64,000 nt of DNA from Sphingobium sp. BYY-5 (lineage in GTDB: Bacteria > Pseudomonadota > Alphaproteobacteria > Sphingomonadales > Sphingomonadaceae): the NCBI RefSeq assembly GCF_022758885.1, contig NZ_JALEBH010000001.1:806001-870000 (forward strand), given 5' to 3'. The notes under the pieces are model-generated. The model was not told the DNA's origin, did not search any database, and saw only the letters and a list, made by a program, of their open reading frames with translations. The position numbers and the translations under genes are program-made. Each line of letters opens with the position of its first letter. The first letter of the stretch is position 1. Positions 18,140 through 25,894 of the stretch are shown in pieces.

Positions 18140-18964
18140 TTACGCAGCTGCACGCTTGAGTTCATAAGTCGAATCTTCGCTCAACCAGGCCCTAGCCGCA
18201 ATCTCACGCTCCTCAGAGCCGCTCGCATTGGCATAGATAGCCGTAGTCTTCATATCGGCATGACCAAGCCAGCGTTGCACCAGATTGAGGGGTACGCCTG
18301 AATGGATCGCACGAACGCCAAAGGCGTGACGCAATCCTTTTGGCACAGCCCAAGGCCCGGAAATCCGTGCCTTTTCCATTACTCCCGTCACTTTTCGATA
18401 GGCCGTCATCCGCGACCAGGGCCAGAAACGGCCATCCTTGCTGAGCTTCCCTTTCCTCACCCATTCCTGAAGCCGATCAAGCATCTTGAGTGGAAGGGGA
18501 ACAGCTCGGAAAATCGCGCTATGACGCTTCTTCAGGCATTTGATAATTACATGACCAGAAGAAAAATCTATACTCTCTACCCCGATTGAGAGCGCTTCTG
18601 AAATCCTGCAACCGGTTACGGCCAGGAACCAGCAAAAGCTATATACATCTATACTTTCACTCTTTGCTACAGATAAGAATGATACAGTCTCGTTGTTCGT
18701 AAGATATTTTCGTTGCCCACCCCTGTCATGCATTGACCAAGGCACGTTCACCTCCATTTTATGTTCTTTGACATAAGGGAGATTGCCATTTTCTCGGTTA
18801 TCAAAATGCCTCTCGGACATCGTTGATACAGAATTGACTATTTTGTAACATACATTTACATTATATTTCATGAACTTAACCTTTGCGCGACCTTGTTTTT
18901 GGTTTTGTACGTGATTCGGTGCCGTTTTTTGATCTGATCGTTGGCATTTGCGAATTTCACGCAT
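18140..18964 (-). CDS. Short tyrosine recombinase / phage-type integrase
   Basis: The catalytic set is complete: Arg in TGCRISEAL, Lys in KCLKKRH, the KGLRH box, His in WLGHADM and Tyr in TTAIYAN. Ahead of the catalytic domain there are only about 60-90 residues, so the usual core-binding domain is shortened. The 5' part (about 18600-18964) is very AT-rich, unlike the catalytic part. ATG 18964 is the longest start; ATG 18871 has a better-spaced AAAGG, and ATG 18820 also exists. It could be the integrase of an island whose other end is the tRNA-Arg gene near 20.5 kb, although it sits some 1.5 kb from that tRNA. Confidence 0.82.
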   Translation of the reverse strand: MREIRKCQRSDQKTAPNHVQNQKQGRAKVKFMKYNVNVCYKIVNSVSTMSERHFDNRENGNLPYVKEHKMEVNVPWSMHDRGGQRKYLTNNETVSFLSVAKSESIDVYSFCWFLAVTGCRISEALSIGVESIDFSSGHVIIKCLKKRHSAIFRAVPLPLKMLDRLQEWVRKGKLSKDGRFWPWSRMTAYRKVTGVMEKARISGPWAVPKGLRHAFGVRAIHSGVPLNLVQRWLGHADMKTTAIYANASGSEEREIAARAWLSEDSTYELKRAAA

Positions 18965-19249
18965 TCCTCTTATTCTTGGTAATATTAAGTGCGTATGGAT
19001 GGATAGTTATTTTATCTATTCGCTAATCTGGGATTTATTCCAGATATCCGATGAAATATTCTATTTATTTATGCGAATAATCTTGTGGAAATTGTGAAAT
19101 TTCAGCCGTCCAGGCCCTTGTTGAAGGGCGTGGCAAAGGGACATGTACTGCGGTTCTTTGGTCGATCGAAGATGCTTCTCCCCTAAAGTTGCGCGGCGTT
19201 GGCAGGCCTGCCCTGCGCGGATTGATTTCATGCGGCAACATGTCCTAAA
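18965..19249. promoter_or_regulatory. Divergent intergenic region between integrase and LOV-HTH gene
   Basis: 285 bases, strongly AT-rich up to about 19080. An inverted repeat ATCTGG-N8-CCAGAT lies at 19026-19045 and could be an operator for the adjacent LuxR-type regulator. No credible ORF was found; the minus-strand open frame through this area lacks protein-like composition. Confidence 0.4.
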
Positions 19250-19870
19250 GTGCATGGAAGCGGTCGCTTTTATGGCTTTGGTATGTCCCTGGTAGATTTG
19301 ATTGGATCGAGTCCGATCGCGGCTCTGATCTGTGATCCGCAGCAGGTCGATAATCCGATTGTGGAATGCAATGCGGCGTTCGAGACGCTGACCGGCTATA
19401 CCCGTGAGGAGGTGGTGGGGGGCAGTTGCTGTTTGCTCGCGGGGGACGCTACGGAGCCTTGGCTGGCCGAAAACCTGCGTGCCGCAATTCGTGACCGTCG
19501 CCCGATCCTGATGGAAATCCTCAATTATAAGAAGGACGGAACGCCGTTCCGCAACGCCGTGCTGGTCGTCCCGATTTTCGACGAGACGGGTGCGTTGCTC
19601 TATTTCCTGGGATCGTTGACGGAGATTGAGGATCCCAAACTGGGACATGTCGCGAGGCGTTCAAACGCACAAAAGCGGATGGCGTTGTTGAGCAGGCGGC
19701 AACGCGAGGTGATGGTCCTCATGGCCGCGGGGCAACTCAATAAACAAATTGCCCATGCGCTGAATCTTTCGGAGCGCACTGTGAAAATGCACAAGGCTGG
19801 CCTGCTCAAGGCATTGGGGGTGACGAAGGCAGCCGATGCCATTCGGTTGGCCATAGAAGCCGGATATTGA
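19250..19870 (+). CDS. LOV-type PAS domain with LuxR HTH (EL222-like), variant flavin site
   Basis: 206 residues (195 from ATG 19283, which better matches the domain edge). The first 115 form a PAS domain very close to LOV photoreceptors: FETLTGYTREEVVG, then GGSCCLLAG where LOV proteins have GxNCRFLQ, then LNYKKDGTPFRN with both flavin-contacting Asn. The photo-adduct Cys aligns with Cys49 (19283 numbering). The late-strand signalling Gln is Leu (FLGSLTEI). The C-terminus is a LuxR HTH (LSRRQREVMVLMAAG, SERTVKMHKAGLL). Architecture and size match EL222 of Erythrobacter. Light sensing is plausible but altered; neither start has a strong ribosome-binding site. Confidence 0.8.
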   Translation: MHGSGRFYGFGMSLVDLIGSSPIAALICDPQQVDNPIVECNAAFETLTGYTREEVVGGSCCLLAGDATEPWLAENLRAAIRDRRPILMEILNYKKDGTPFRNAVLVVPIFDETGALLYFLGSLTEIEDPKLGHVARRSNAQKRMALLSRRQREVMVLMAAGQLNKQIAHALNLSERTVKMHKAGLLKALGVTKAADAIRLAIEAGY

Positions 19871-19914
19871 GGCGATCGGCTACATCCGTCTTCGTTCCTG
19901 TCCAGAATAGCCTT

Positions 19915-20184
19915 TCAGTAGGGGTCGTCGAGTTCGACCGGTCGGAGAAACTTGATCGAACATTGGATGTCGTTGCGCACCATAACGATGCCTTCGACGG
20001 CATAATGGTCGACGAAAACCGTTACTTGGGCATTATGGCGCGGGATATAGCTTCCAGTCACGACCATCCCGGTCGGTAGGACCTTTCGGATATTGATATC
20101 AGTTAAGGTAGGGCCGTCCTGAAGGAGGCCGGGAAAAGACAAGCGGCGTTGCCGAAAAGATTCATATATTGCTTTTGCATCCAT
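19915..20184 (-). CDS. Small protein, possibly PilZ-like
   Basis: 89 residues, converging on the LOV-HTH gene. The pattern of alternating hydrophobic strands (LTDINIRKVLPTGMVVTG, then VTVFVDHYAVEGIVMVRN and CSIKFLRPVEL) resembles a PilZ barrel, but the N-terminal RxxxR motif is not convincing (only FRQRR). If real it would bind c-di-GMP and fit the EAL gene nearby. The ribosome-binding site is weak. Composition is protein-like in this frame only. Confidence 0.45.
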   Translation of the reverse strand: MDAKAIYESFRQRRLSFPGLLQDGPTLTDINIRKVLPTGMVVTGSYIPRHNAQVTVFVDHYAVEGIVMVRNDIQCSIKFLRPVELDDPY

Positions 20185-20442
20185 TGGCAGCTTGGCGGAG
20201 ATTATGCCCCTTTGTTGTTGAAATAGGTTTCTGCTTATTAGCAGCGATCCATTGCTCGCGTAATAATATAGGAAAAACTAGTCAAATCGATATGGGTCCG
20301 TAATGAATTTATCAATTAATAACGGATAATTAATTGCCTGACATCGAAAATGGATTGCAGCCATGCCGCGTGACTTCACGAGAGGCGCGCAAGCGGACAG
20401 GCAACGTCGCGGACACTGCAAAGGTCAATCGCAGGGGAGAAA

Positions 20443-20519
20443 TGGTGCACCCAAGAGGATTCGAACCTCTGGCCTTTGCCTTCGGAGGGCAACGCTCTAT
20501 CCAGCTGAGCTATGGGTGC
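20443..20519 (-). tRNA. tRNA-Arg (anticodon CCG)
   Basis: On the minus strand the 77 bases fold as a full cloverleaf: acceptor stem GCACCCA/TGGGTGC, D-arm AGCTCAGCTGGATAGAGC, anticodon stem TTGCC/GGCAA with loop CTCCGAA (anticodon CCG) and T-loop GGTTCGAATCC. The 3' CCA is encoded (20443-20445). The 3' end faces the accessory block with the integrase, as is usual for island integration sites. Confidence 0.97.
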
Positions 20520-20593
20520 GTGACGCTGGTCAGAAGGCGCGGTTAGCAAAGTCCATCGTGCTGCGCCAGCACCAAAATCGTCTGCTGACGATC

Positions 20594-20980
20594 TTATTTT
20601 GCAGCCTTTTCCATCGGCTGGAATTTACCGAGGCCGCAGCTTGCACCCGGCTGGAGGCCGGGGCCGGCATTCCACAGCACGGTGATGATATCGACCGAGC
20701 AGAGCTGGGACAGGCTGGTACGGTAGGAGAAACGCTTCTCGAAACCCAGGCTGGGACAAGTGTTGGGCAGGGTGTTACGGTAGATTTTTCTGCCGTTCAT
20801 CACGAAATCGATCCTTTGGTCATCCCGCACATTGGTCGACCGGATCGATTGGATCGGAATGCAATCAACCGCTTCTCCCTTGGCCACATAGGGATCCGGG
20901 GTGTCCTTCGCGATCGCTGGAGCGATACCGCAAGCGAGAATAAGACCCAGAGCCAGGCGGGCCGGGTGACGGACGGACAT
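20594..20980 (-). CDS. DUF6491-family exported protein
   Basis: 128 residues from ATG 20980, preceded by AAGAGGAG. The signal peptide ends in AIA. The mature part has four cysteines, with segments CIPIQSIRST, DDQRIDFVM, YRNTLPNTCPSLGF and QLCSVDIITVL that match DUF6491 proteins of sphingomonads. Function is unknown. The cysteines suggest disulfides in the periplasm. It stands alone, 74 bases from the tRNA gene. A longer start at 21016 adds a charged stretch and loses the signal peptide. Confidence 0.8.
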   Translation of the reverse strand: MSVRHPARLALGLILACGIAPAIAKDTPDPYVAKGEAVDCIPIQSIRSTNVRDDQRIDFVMNGRKIYRNTLPNTCPSLGFEKRFSYRTSLSQLCSVDIITVLWNAGPGLQPGASCGLGKFQPMEKAAK

Positions 20981-21081
20981 GGTTTTTCTCCTCTTATCCT
21001 GGCGATTCGACGGCACGGACCGCCGATTTCCGTCACTTTATAGCATAATACCAAGATGCATTGATGAGAACTCATGCTGGC

Positions 21082-21151
21082 CTGTTCCCCGGCGAAGGTC
21101 GGGGTCCAGTTCGAACCGTGGAACTGGACCCCGGCCTTCGCCGGGGAACAG
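21082..21151. repeat. REP-like inverted repeat, CTGTTCCCCGG type
   Basis: Two 31-base arms (21082-21112 and 21121-21151) are inverted with one mismatch and an 8-base spacer. Each arm is itself a palindrome (CCCCGGC/GTCGGGG). A second member of this subtype lies at 62515-62584. It lies between the nth stop and the DUF6491 start and may act as a transcript end. Confidence 0.8.
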
Positions 21152-21229
21152 CAACCAGTCGATCTTGATGAGTCATTCTCTACGCCGCTCGGTATAAGGC
21201 GACTGAACCAGGAGATAATGGAGGAGGGG

Positions 21230-21877
21230 CTAAGCGGCCTTGGGAGCGGGCGTCTTCGGCTTATAGCGGCACAAATCCGCCACGATACAGCGCCAGCATT
21301 CGGGACGCCGCGCCTTGCAGACATAGCGGCCGTGCAGGATCAGCCAATGATGGGCATCGCGGCGGAACGGTCCCGGCACGCCCTTGTCCAGCTTCTGTTC
21401 GACCGCCAGCACCGTCTTGCCGGGGGCCAGGCCGGTGCGGTTCCCGACACGGAAAATATGGGTGTCGACCGCGAAAGTCTCCTGCCCGAAAGCGGTGTTC
21501 ACCACGACATTGGCGGTCTTGCGCCCGACGCCGGGCAGGGTGGTCAGCGTATCGCGATCCTGCGGCACCTCTCCACCGAAGTCACGGACCAGGATTTCGG
21601 ACAGGGCGATGACATTCTTCGCCTTGCCGTTGAACAGGCCGATGGTCCTGATGTGCTGCTTCAAGCCTTCTTCGCCGAGATCGATCATTTGCTGCGGCGT
21701 GGTGACATCGCGGAACAGGGCGCGTGTCGCCTTGTTGACGCCGACATCGGTCGCCTGCGCGGATAGCACGACGGCGACCAGCAACTGATAGTCATTGCCA
21801 TATTCCAGCTCGGTGCGCGGCGCGGGATTATCCTCCGCGAGGCGGCTGAAAAAGTCGAAGATCTGGGCTTTGTTCAT
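21230..21877 (-). CDS. nth: Endonuclease III
   Basis: 215 residues from ATG 21877. It has the helix-hairpin-helix LPGVGRKTANVV with catalytic Lys, the catalytic Asp in VDTHIFRV, and the C-terminal 4Fe-4S motif C-x6-C-x2-C-x5-C (CKARRPECWRC, then VADLC). It removes oxidised pyrimidines and nicks abasic sites. It begins five bases after the dapB stop, so the two are an operon. The long open frame upstream to 22246 is a shadow of dapB. Confidence 0.96.
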   Translation of the reverse strand: MNKAQIFDFFSRLAEDNPAPRTELEYGNDYQLLVAVVLSAQATDVGVNKATRALFRDVTTPQQMIDLGEEGLKQHIRTIGLFNGKAKNVIALSEILVRDFGGEVPQDRDTLTTLPGVGRKTANVVVNTAFGQETFAVDTHIFRVGNRTGLAPGKTVLAVEQKLDKGVPGPFRRDAHHWLILHGRYVCKARRPECWRCIVADLCRYKPKTPAPKAA

Positions 21878-21882
21878 GCGCG

Positions 21883-22647
21883 TCAGAGACCCAGCACGCC
21901 CTTCATGTCGTAGCGACCCGCGCTTTGACCCAGCAGCCATTGCGCACCCTTGATCGCGCCGCGGGCGAAGATGGCGCGGTTTTCGGCGCGGTGGCCCAGT
22001 TCGATCCGTTCGCCTTCGGTCGCGAAAATGACCTGATGATCGCCGGCGACCGACCCACCGCGCAAGGCAGCGAAGCCGATCGCGCCCTTGGCCCGCGCGC
22101 CGGTGATGCCGTCGCGGCCGCGTTCGCTCTTCTCGGCAAGCACGACGCCGCGTCCGCGAGCCGCAGCTTCGCCCAGCAACAGCGCGGTTCCGGAGGGGGC
22201 GTCCACCTTGTGCCGGTGATGCATCTCGACGATCTCGATGTCCCAATCATCGCCAAGGCCGGCGGCGGCCTTTTCGACCAATGCGGCGAGCAGGTTGACG
22301 CCCAGCGACGTGTTGCCGGTCTGGAGCACGGGAATGACTCTGGCCGCCTGATCGATCAGGGCGTGATGAACCGGCTCCAGGCCAGTGGTGCCGATCAGGA
22401 TCGGCTTTTTCGCGGTAATGCAGGCGTCGAGATGGGCGGAGAGGGCGCTGGGGATCGAAAAGTCGATCAGCACATCGCTTGCTTCGGCCAATGCAAGCGG
22501 ATCGGCGGTAATGGCGATGCCCGGCGCGAGTTCGCCGCCATTGCTGCGACCCGTGCCGCCGGCAATGCCGAGGCCGGATTCCGCCGCCACGGTGGCGATG
22601 GCGCGGCCCATGCGGCCGGCGGCTCCGAATATCCCGATGCTGGTCAT
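21883..22647 (-). CDS. dapB: 4-hydroxy-tetrahydrodipicolinate reductase
   Basis: 254 residues. The Rossmann motif GAAGRMGR opens the protein, and the DapB signature EMHHRHKVDAPSGTAL carries the catalytic His pair and Lys. It catalyses the NAD(P)H-dependent step of diaminopimelate/lysine synthesis in the cytosol. ATG 22647 was chosen because DapB proteins start directly at this Rossmann strand; the frame is open to 22707. Followed by nth. Confidence 0.96.
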   Translation of the reverse strand: MTSIGIFGAAGRMGRAIATVAAESGLGIAGGTGRSNGGELAPGIAITADPLALAEASDVLIDFSIPSALSAHLDACITAKKPILIGTTGLEPVHHALIDQAARVIPVLQTGNTSLGVNLLAALVEKAAAGLGDDWDIEIVEMHHRHKVDAPSGTALLLGEAAARGRGVVLAEKSERGRDGITGARAKGAIGFAALRGGSVAGDHQVIFATEGERIELGHRAENRAIFARGAIKGAQWLLGQSAGRYDMKGVLGL

Positions 22648-22726
22648 GATGTTGCTTGTCCTGAATGCTGTGACAGGCGCGATGCCAGAGCGACGGCGCT
22701 TTGTCATCCCCGTGCAAACGCCCCGG

Positions 22727-23254
22727 TCAGCGTTCGGTCAGGCGCGGCATCAGTTCGACGAAATTGCAGGGGCGGAAACGATTGTCGAGCTGGGTGACGA
22801 GAATGCCGTCCCAGGCGTCCTTCACCGCGCCGGTCGAGCCGGGCAACGCGAAGATATAGGTGCCGCGCGCGACGCAGGCAGTGGCGCGGGACTGGATGGT
22901 CGATGTGCCGATGCTTTGATAGCTGAGCCAACGGAACAGTTCGCCAAAGCCGGGGATTTCCTTGTCCTGCACCTGTGCCAGCGCCTCCGGCGTCACGTCG
23001 CGTCCGGTGACGCCTGTGCCCCCGGTGGTGAGGATGACGTCGATCTGCGGATCATCAATCCAGATATTCAGCCGGGCGACAATGGTAGACTTGTCGTCTT
23101 TCTCGATATGGCGCGCCGCCAGGACATGTCCCGCGCCTTCCAGCCGTTCGACCAGCGCGTCGCCGGAACGATCCTCCGCCAGGCTGCGCGTGTCGGAGAC
23201 GGTGAGGACGGCGATCCGAATGGGAATGAAGGTCCGGCTCTCATCGATCGGCAT
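22727..23254 (-). CDS. moaB: Molybdenum cofactor biosynthesis protein B (MoaB/MogA family)
   Basis: 175 residues with the molybdopterin-binding core: [26 protein letters not shown] and [17 protein letters not shown]. The family adenylylates molybdopterin before metal insertion. It starts one base into the stop codon of the upstream lytic transglycosylase (TGATG), so they are translationally coupled although their functions differ. Confidence 0.93.
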   Translation of the reverse strand: MPIDESRTFIPIRIAVLTVSDTRSLAEDRSGDALVERLEGAGHVLAARHIEKDDKSTIVARLNIWIDDPQIDVILTTGGTGVTGRDVTPEALAQVQDKEIPGFGELFRWLSYQSIGTSTIQSRATACVARGTYIFALPGSTGAVKDAWDGILVTQLDNRFRPCNFVELMPRLTER

Positions 23255-25032
23255 CAGTTGGAGCCGCCACCCATGGCAGCGCGGCCGTCCGCCTTACTGA
23301 GGCGCACGAGCTTCACCCCCTTGGCGTTGGGGAAGGTCGGCCACAGCCCCTGCGCCATGCCCGTCAGGCAATCGGCGCTGCCCTTCGCCTGAATCTGGTA
23401 CATCCAGTAGTTGCGCATGACGATGTTCACATAGGCGCGGGTTTCATAATAGGGCAGCGATTCGATGAAAAGCAGCGGATCGCCCTTGTCCTTGACCTGG
23501 GTGTTCCAGCGCTGGACCGGCAGCGGACCGGCGTTGTAGGCGGCCATCACCTTGGGCAGCAGGCCACCGGTGGCGCTCATGTCGCGCAGCGCTTCCAGAT
23601 AGCGCTGGCCATATTCCATGTTGGTCGACGGCACGAAGAGCTGGGACGTGGAGGTCATGCCGACATCTCCCGCCGTGCCGGGGCGGACCTGCATCAGGCC
23701 GCGCGCGCCCGCGCTGCTGACGACATCGGTGCGAAAGCCCGACTCTTGCAGAGTATGGGCGAAGATCAGCGACGGATCGACGCGCCAGCCGCCATCGGGA
23801 CGCCAGTCGGGCGCGGGGAAGCGGGCAAAGCTGCCGGGCTGGGTGCCGGCGGGTCCGTTATGCGCGAGGTAAAGCTGGGTTGCCGGCAGGTTGAGCGCGC
23901 TGGAAAGGCGCAACAGCGCGTCATATTGGTCGCTGCCGCCGATCTTCGCCTGATAGCGGAGCAGCTCGTCGGCTCGACCATTTTCGCCGATCGCCGAAAG
24001 CGCGATGGCGGCGCGGGCATTGGGGCTGTTCTTCAGCTTTTGCCATTCCAGCGCACCGAACCGGCTGCCGACCGGTGCGCTGCCCAGGGGCAGTCCCAGC
24101 GATTCACGAGCGAGCAGGCCGTAAAAGGTCTCCTCCGAACGCGCCGCGAGTTTCAGGTAATTCTCAACCTTTTCCGCTTCGCCACAGACCATATAGGCGC
24201 GCGACGCCCAATAGGCGCCGGCCGAGCGCATATCCGCATCTGTCGCGAAGGCCGCGACATTGGCGAAGGCGGGCGCGGCCGTCCGGCAATCATTCTGACG
24301 CCAGGAAGCGAGGCCCGTTGTCCAGTGCGCCTGCACCGTCCAGTCGCCGCCCATGCGGGTTTCCAGCGCGCGGGCGGCCATGCGCCGGGCGTTGCTGTCG
24401 TCATTCTCGATATAATAGGCCCAGGCGACGCGCTGCCGCACTTCGGTCAGGCCCTCCGGGGTCAGGCCCGCTTCGCCGGTAGTGAGCAGGCCTTCGGCGC
24501 CGATCGGATCGTCATTCTTGACGAAACCCTGTATCCGCCCGGCAAGTGCCTGGGCAAGCATATCGGTTTTGGTTGGGGAGACATATTGGCGGCGCGGCGC
24601 CGCGCCCAGCCAGACCATCTTCTGGATTTGCGGCAGGGTTGGCAGGATGGTGGCCCCACGCCTTTGCGCGAGACGGGACAACTGATCGGCCTTGGGCAGC
24701 CATGCGGCCTTGTTGATGAGGTCGAGCAGGTCGAACAGTTCGACCTTGGGCGAGTTACGGGCAAGATAAAGTTCCGACAGCGCCACGGCGCGCACCGCGT
24801 CCTGCGCATCGAGCGTCTGGATCATCGCCTTGGCGTCGATCCATCTTTCCGCGCGCAGGGCGGCAAAGATCGCATTATAGCGCGCCTTGTCCCCGTCGCT
24901 CAGAACCAGCGGTGACGTGTCGGACGTCGCGATCGGCAAGCCTGGAAGTGTTTCGGCGCTTTCGGCCGCGGCCGGCGTAGCCATTGCGGTTCCCAGGGCT
25001 AGCAGGGCCAGGCAGGTGGCGGCACGAATCAC
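23254..25032 (-). CDS. Soluble lytic murein transglycosylase (Slt70-like)
   Basis: 592 residues from GTG 25032, which overlaps the upstream stop (GTGA); the frame open to 25074 adds residues ahead of the signal peptide. A signal peptide ends PAAAE. A long alpha-helical superhelix region follows, and the C-terminal SLT domain has the catalytic Glu in LQESGF, then [13 protein letters not shown] and [12 protein letters not shown]. It cleaves peptidoglycan glycan strands in the periplasm. Confidence 0.9.
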   Translation of the reverse strand: MIRAATCLALLALGTAMATPAAAESAETLPGLPIATSDTSPLVLSDGDKARYNAIFAALRAERWIDAKAMIQTLDAQDAVRAVALSELYLARNSPKVELFDLLDLINKAAWLPKADQLSRLAQRRGATILPTLPQIQKMVWLGAAPRRQYVSPTKTDMLAQALAGRIQGFVKNDDPIGAEGLLTTGEAGLTPEGLTEVRQRVAWAYYIENDDSNARRMAARALETRMGGDWTVQAHWTTGLASWRQNDCRTAAPAFANVAAFATDADMRSAGAYWASRAYMVCGEAEKVENYLKLAARSEETFYGLLARESLGLPLGSAPVGSRFGALEWQKLKNSPNARAAIALSAIGENGRADELLRYQAKIGGSDQYDALLRLSSALNLPATQLYLAHNGPAGTQPGSFARFPAPDWRPDGGWRVDPSLIFAHTLQESGFRTDVVSSAGARGLMQVRPGTAGDVGMTSTSQLFVPSTNMEYGQRYLEALRDMSATGGLLPKVMAAYNAGPLPVQRWNTQVKDKGDPLLFIESLPYYETRAYVNIVMRNYWMYQIQAKGSADCLTGMAQGLWPTFPNAKGVKLVRLSKADGRAAMGGGSN

Positions 25033-25772
25033 GGACGATCTTCCTCGATCAGGCTTTGCAGGGTGCGCCAGCATTCCGCCTTCGCCGCAGGCTGGCTGAG
25101 CAGCAGGCGGGGGTGAAAGGTGGCGACGACGGGCACTGTGCCGCCATCATGATTGAAATCGCGTAAACTATGGCCCGATACGGCGCCGCTGTCGGTCGGC
25201 ATCAATGCGCGGATCGTCCGGTCTCCGAGCAGCAGCAGCCGGCGTGGCCGCGCCAGATGGACCTGGGTCCGCATCCGCGCGGCCGCAATGGCGAGATCGG
25301 CGGCTTCGACCATGCCGCCGGGTGGGCGGGCAAAAAACAGGGAGGCGATATAGGCCTGCGCCCGATCGATCCCGATGGCGCGCAGCATGGCGTCGAACAG
25401 GACGCCCTCGCGATCGGCAAGCAATGATCCGGCGGCGACATCCGCCGCATCGGGCATGTCAGTGACAACCATCAATGGTGAATCGACGGCGCCGGAGGGG
25501 TAGATGGGGGGCGTGGGCCAGCGTCGTTCAGGATGGCTCGATTCGCTTTCGAGCCAGCAATGAAAGGCCTCAAGATCCTGCGGTTTGGCTTGCGGTGCGA
25601 TTTCCGCCGGCTGCGGCGCGTGGGATGCGGAAACGGCCGCAGGCACGGGGCGCAACCAGTTATGCGGCGCTTCCGCTACGGCGCTCTCCACGCCGGCCAA
25701 CTGCCACCACGCCAGATAGGCGTCGGCGGTCAGCGCCGCATTGTCCTGCATTATTCCCCGCATCACAATCAT
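25029..25772 (-). CDS. Degenerate family-4-type uracil-DNA glycosylase-like protein
   Basis: 247 residues. The C-terminal 160 align with the UDG superfamily fold (PLMVVTDMP, ALLxAIGI-like helix, RPRRLLLLGDRTIRALM, ATFHPRLLL for the HPxxLL motif). However the active-site motif GEAPGxxED is replaced by TDMPDAADV, and only two isolated Cys are present, so the four-Cys 4Fe-4S cluster of family 4 is absent. The N-terminal 80 residues are Ala/Pro rich. It may bind DNA or bases without being an active glycosylase. ATG 25772; a later Met (25751) is possible. Coupled to the lytic transglycosylase gene. Confidence 0.7.
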   Translation of the reverse strand: MIVMRGIMQDNAALTADAYLAWWQLAGVESAVAEAPHNWLRPVPAAVSASHAPQPAEIAPQAKPQDLEAFHCWLESESSHPERRWPTPPIYPSGAVDSPLMVVTDMPDAADVAAGSLLADREGVLFDAMLRAIGIDRAQAYIASLFFARPPGGMVEAADLAIAAARMRTQVHLARPRRLLLLGDRTIRALMPTDSGAVSGHSLRDFNHDGGTVPVVATFHPRLLLSQPAAKAECWRTLQSLIEEDRP

Positions 25773-25894
25773 CTAGGGCCAGAGGTTGACGATCGGGTCA
25801 AGCTGCTTCATCGCCTTTAATGGTAAAGTGTTGGAGTAATGCGGCGATTGGATGACACGGGGTGCAGCCCGCCAATCGCCCGGAGGAGGGATGA

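Noticed and set aside
19061..19648. 195-residue minus-strand frame opposite the LOV-HTH gene
   Set aside because: The plus strand encodes a clear LOV-HTH protein; the minus product has no domain and ends in AT-rich intergenic DNA.
20334..20546. Short plus-strand ORFs across the tRNA-Arg gene
   Set aside because: They read through the antisense of a well-folded tRNA; not coding.
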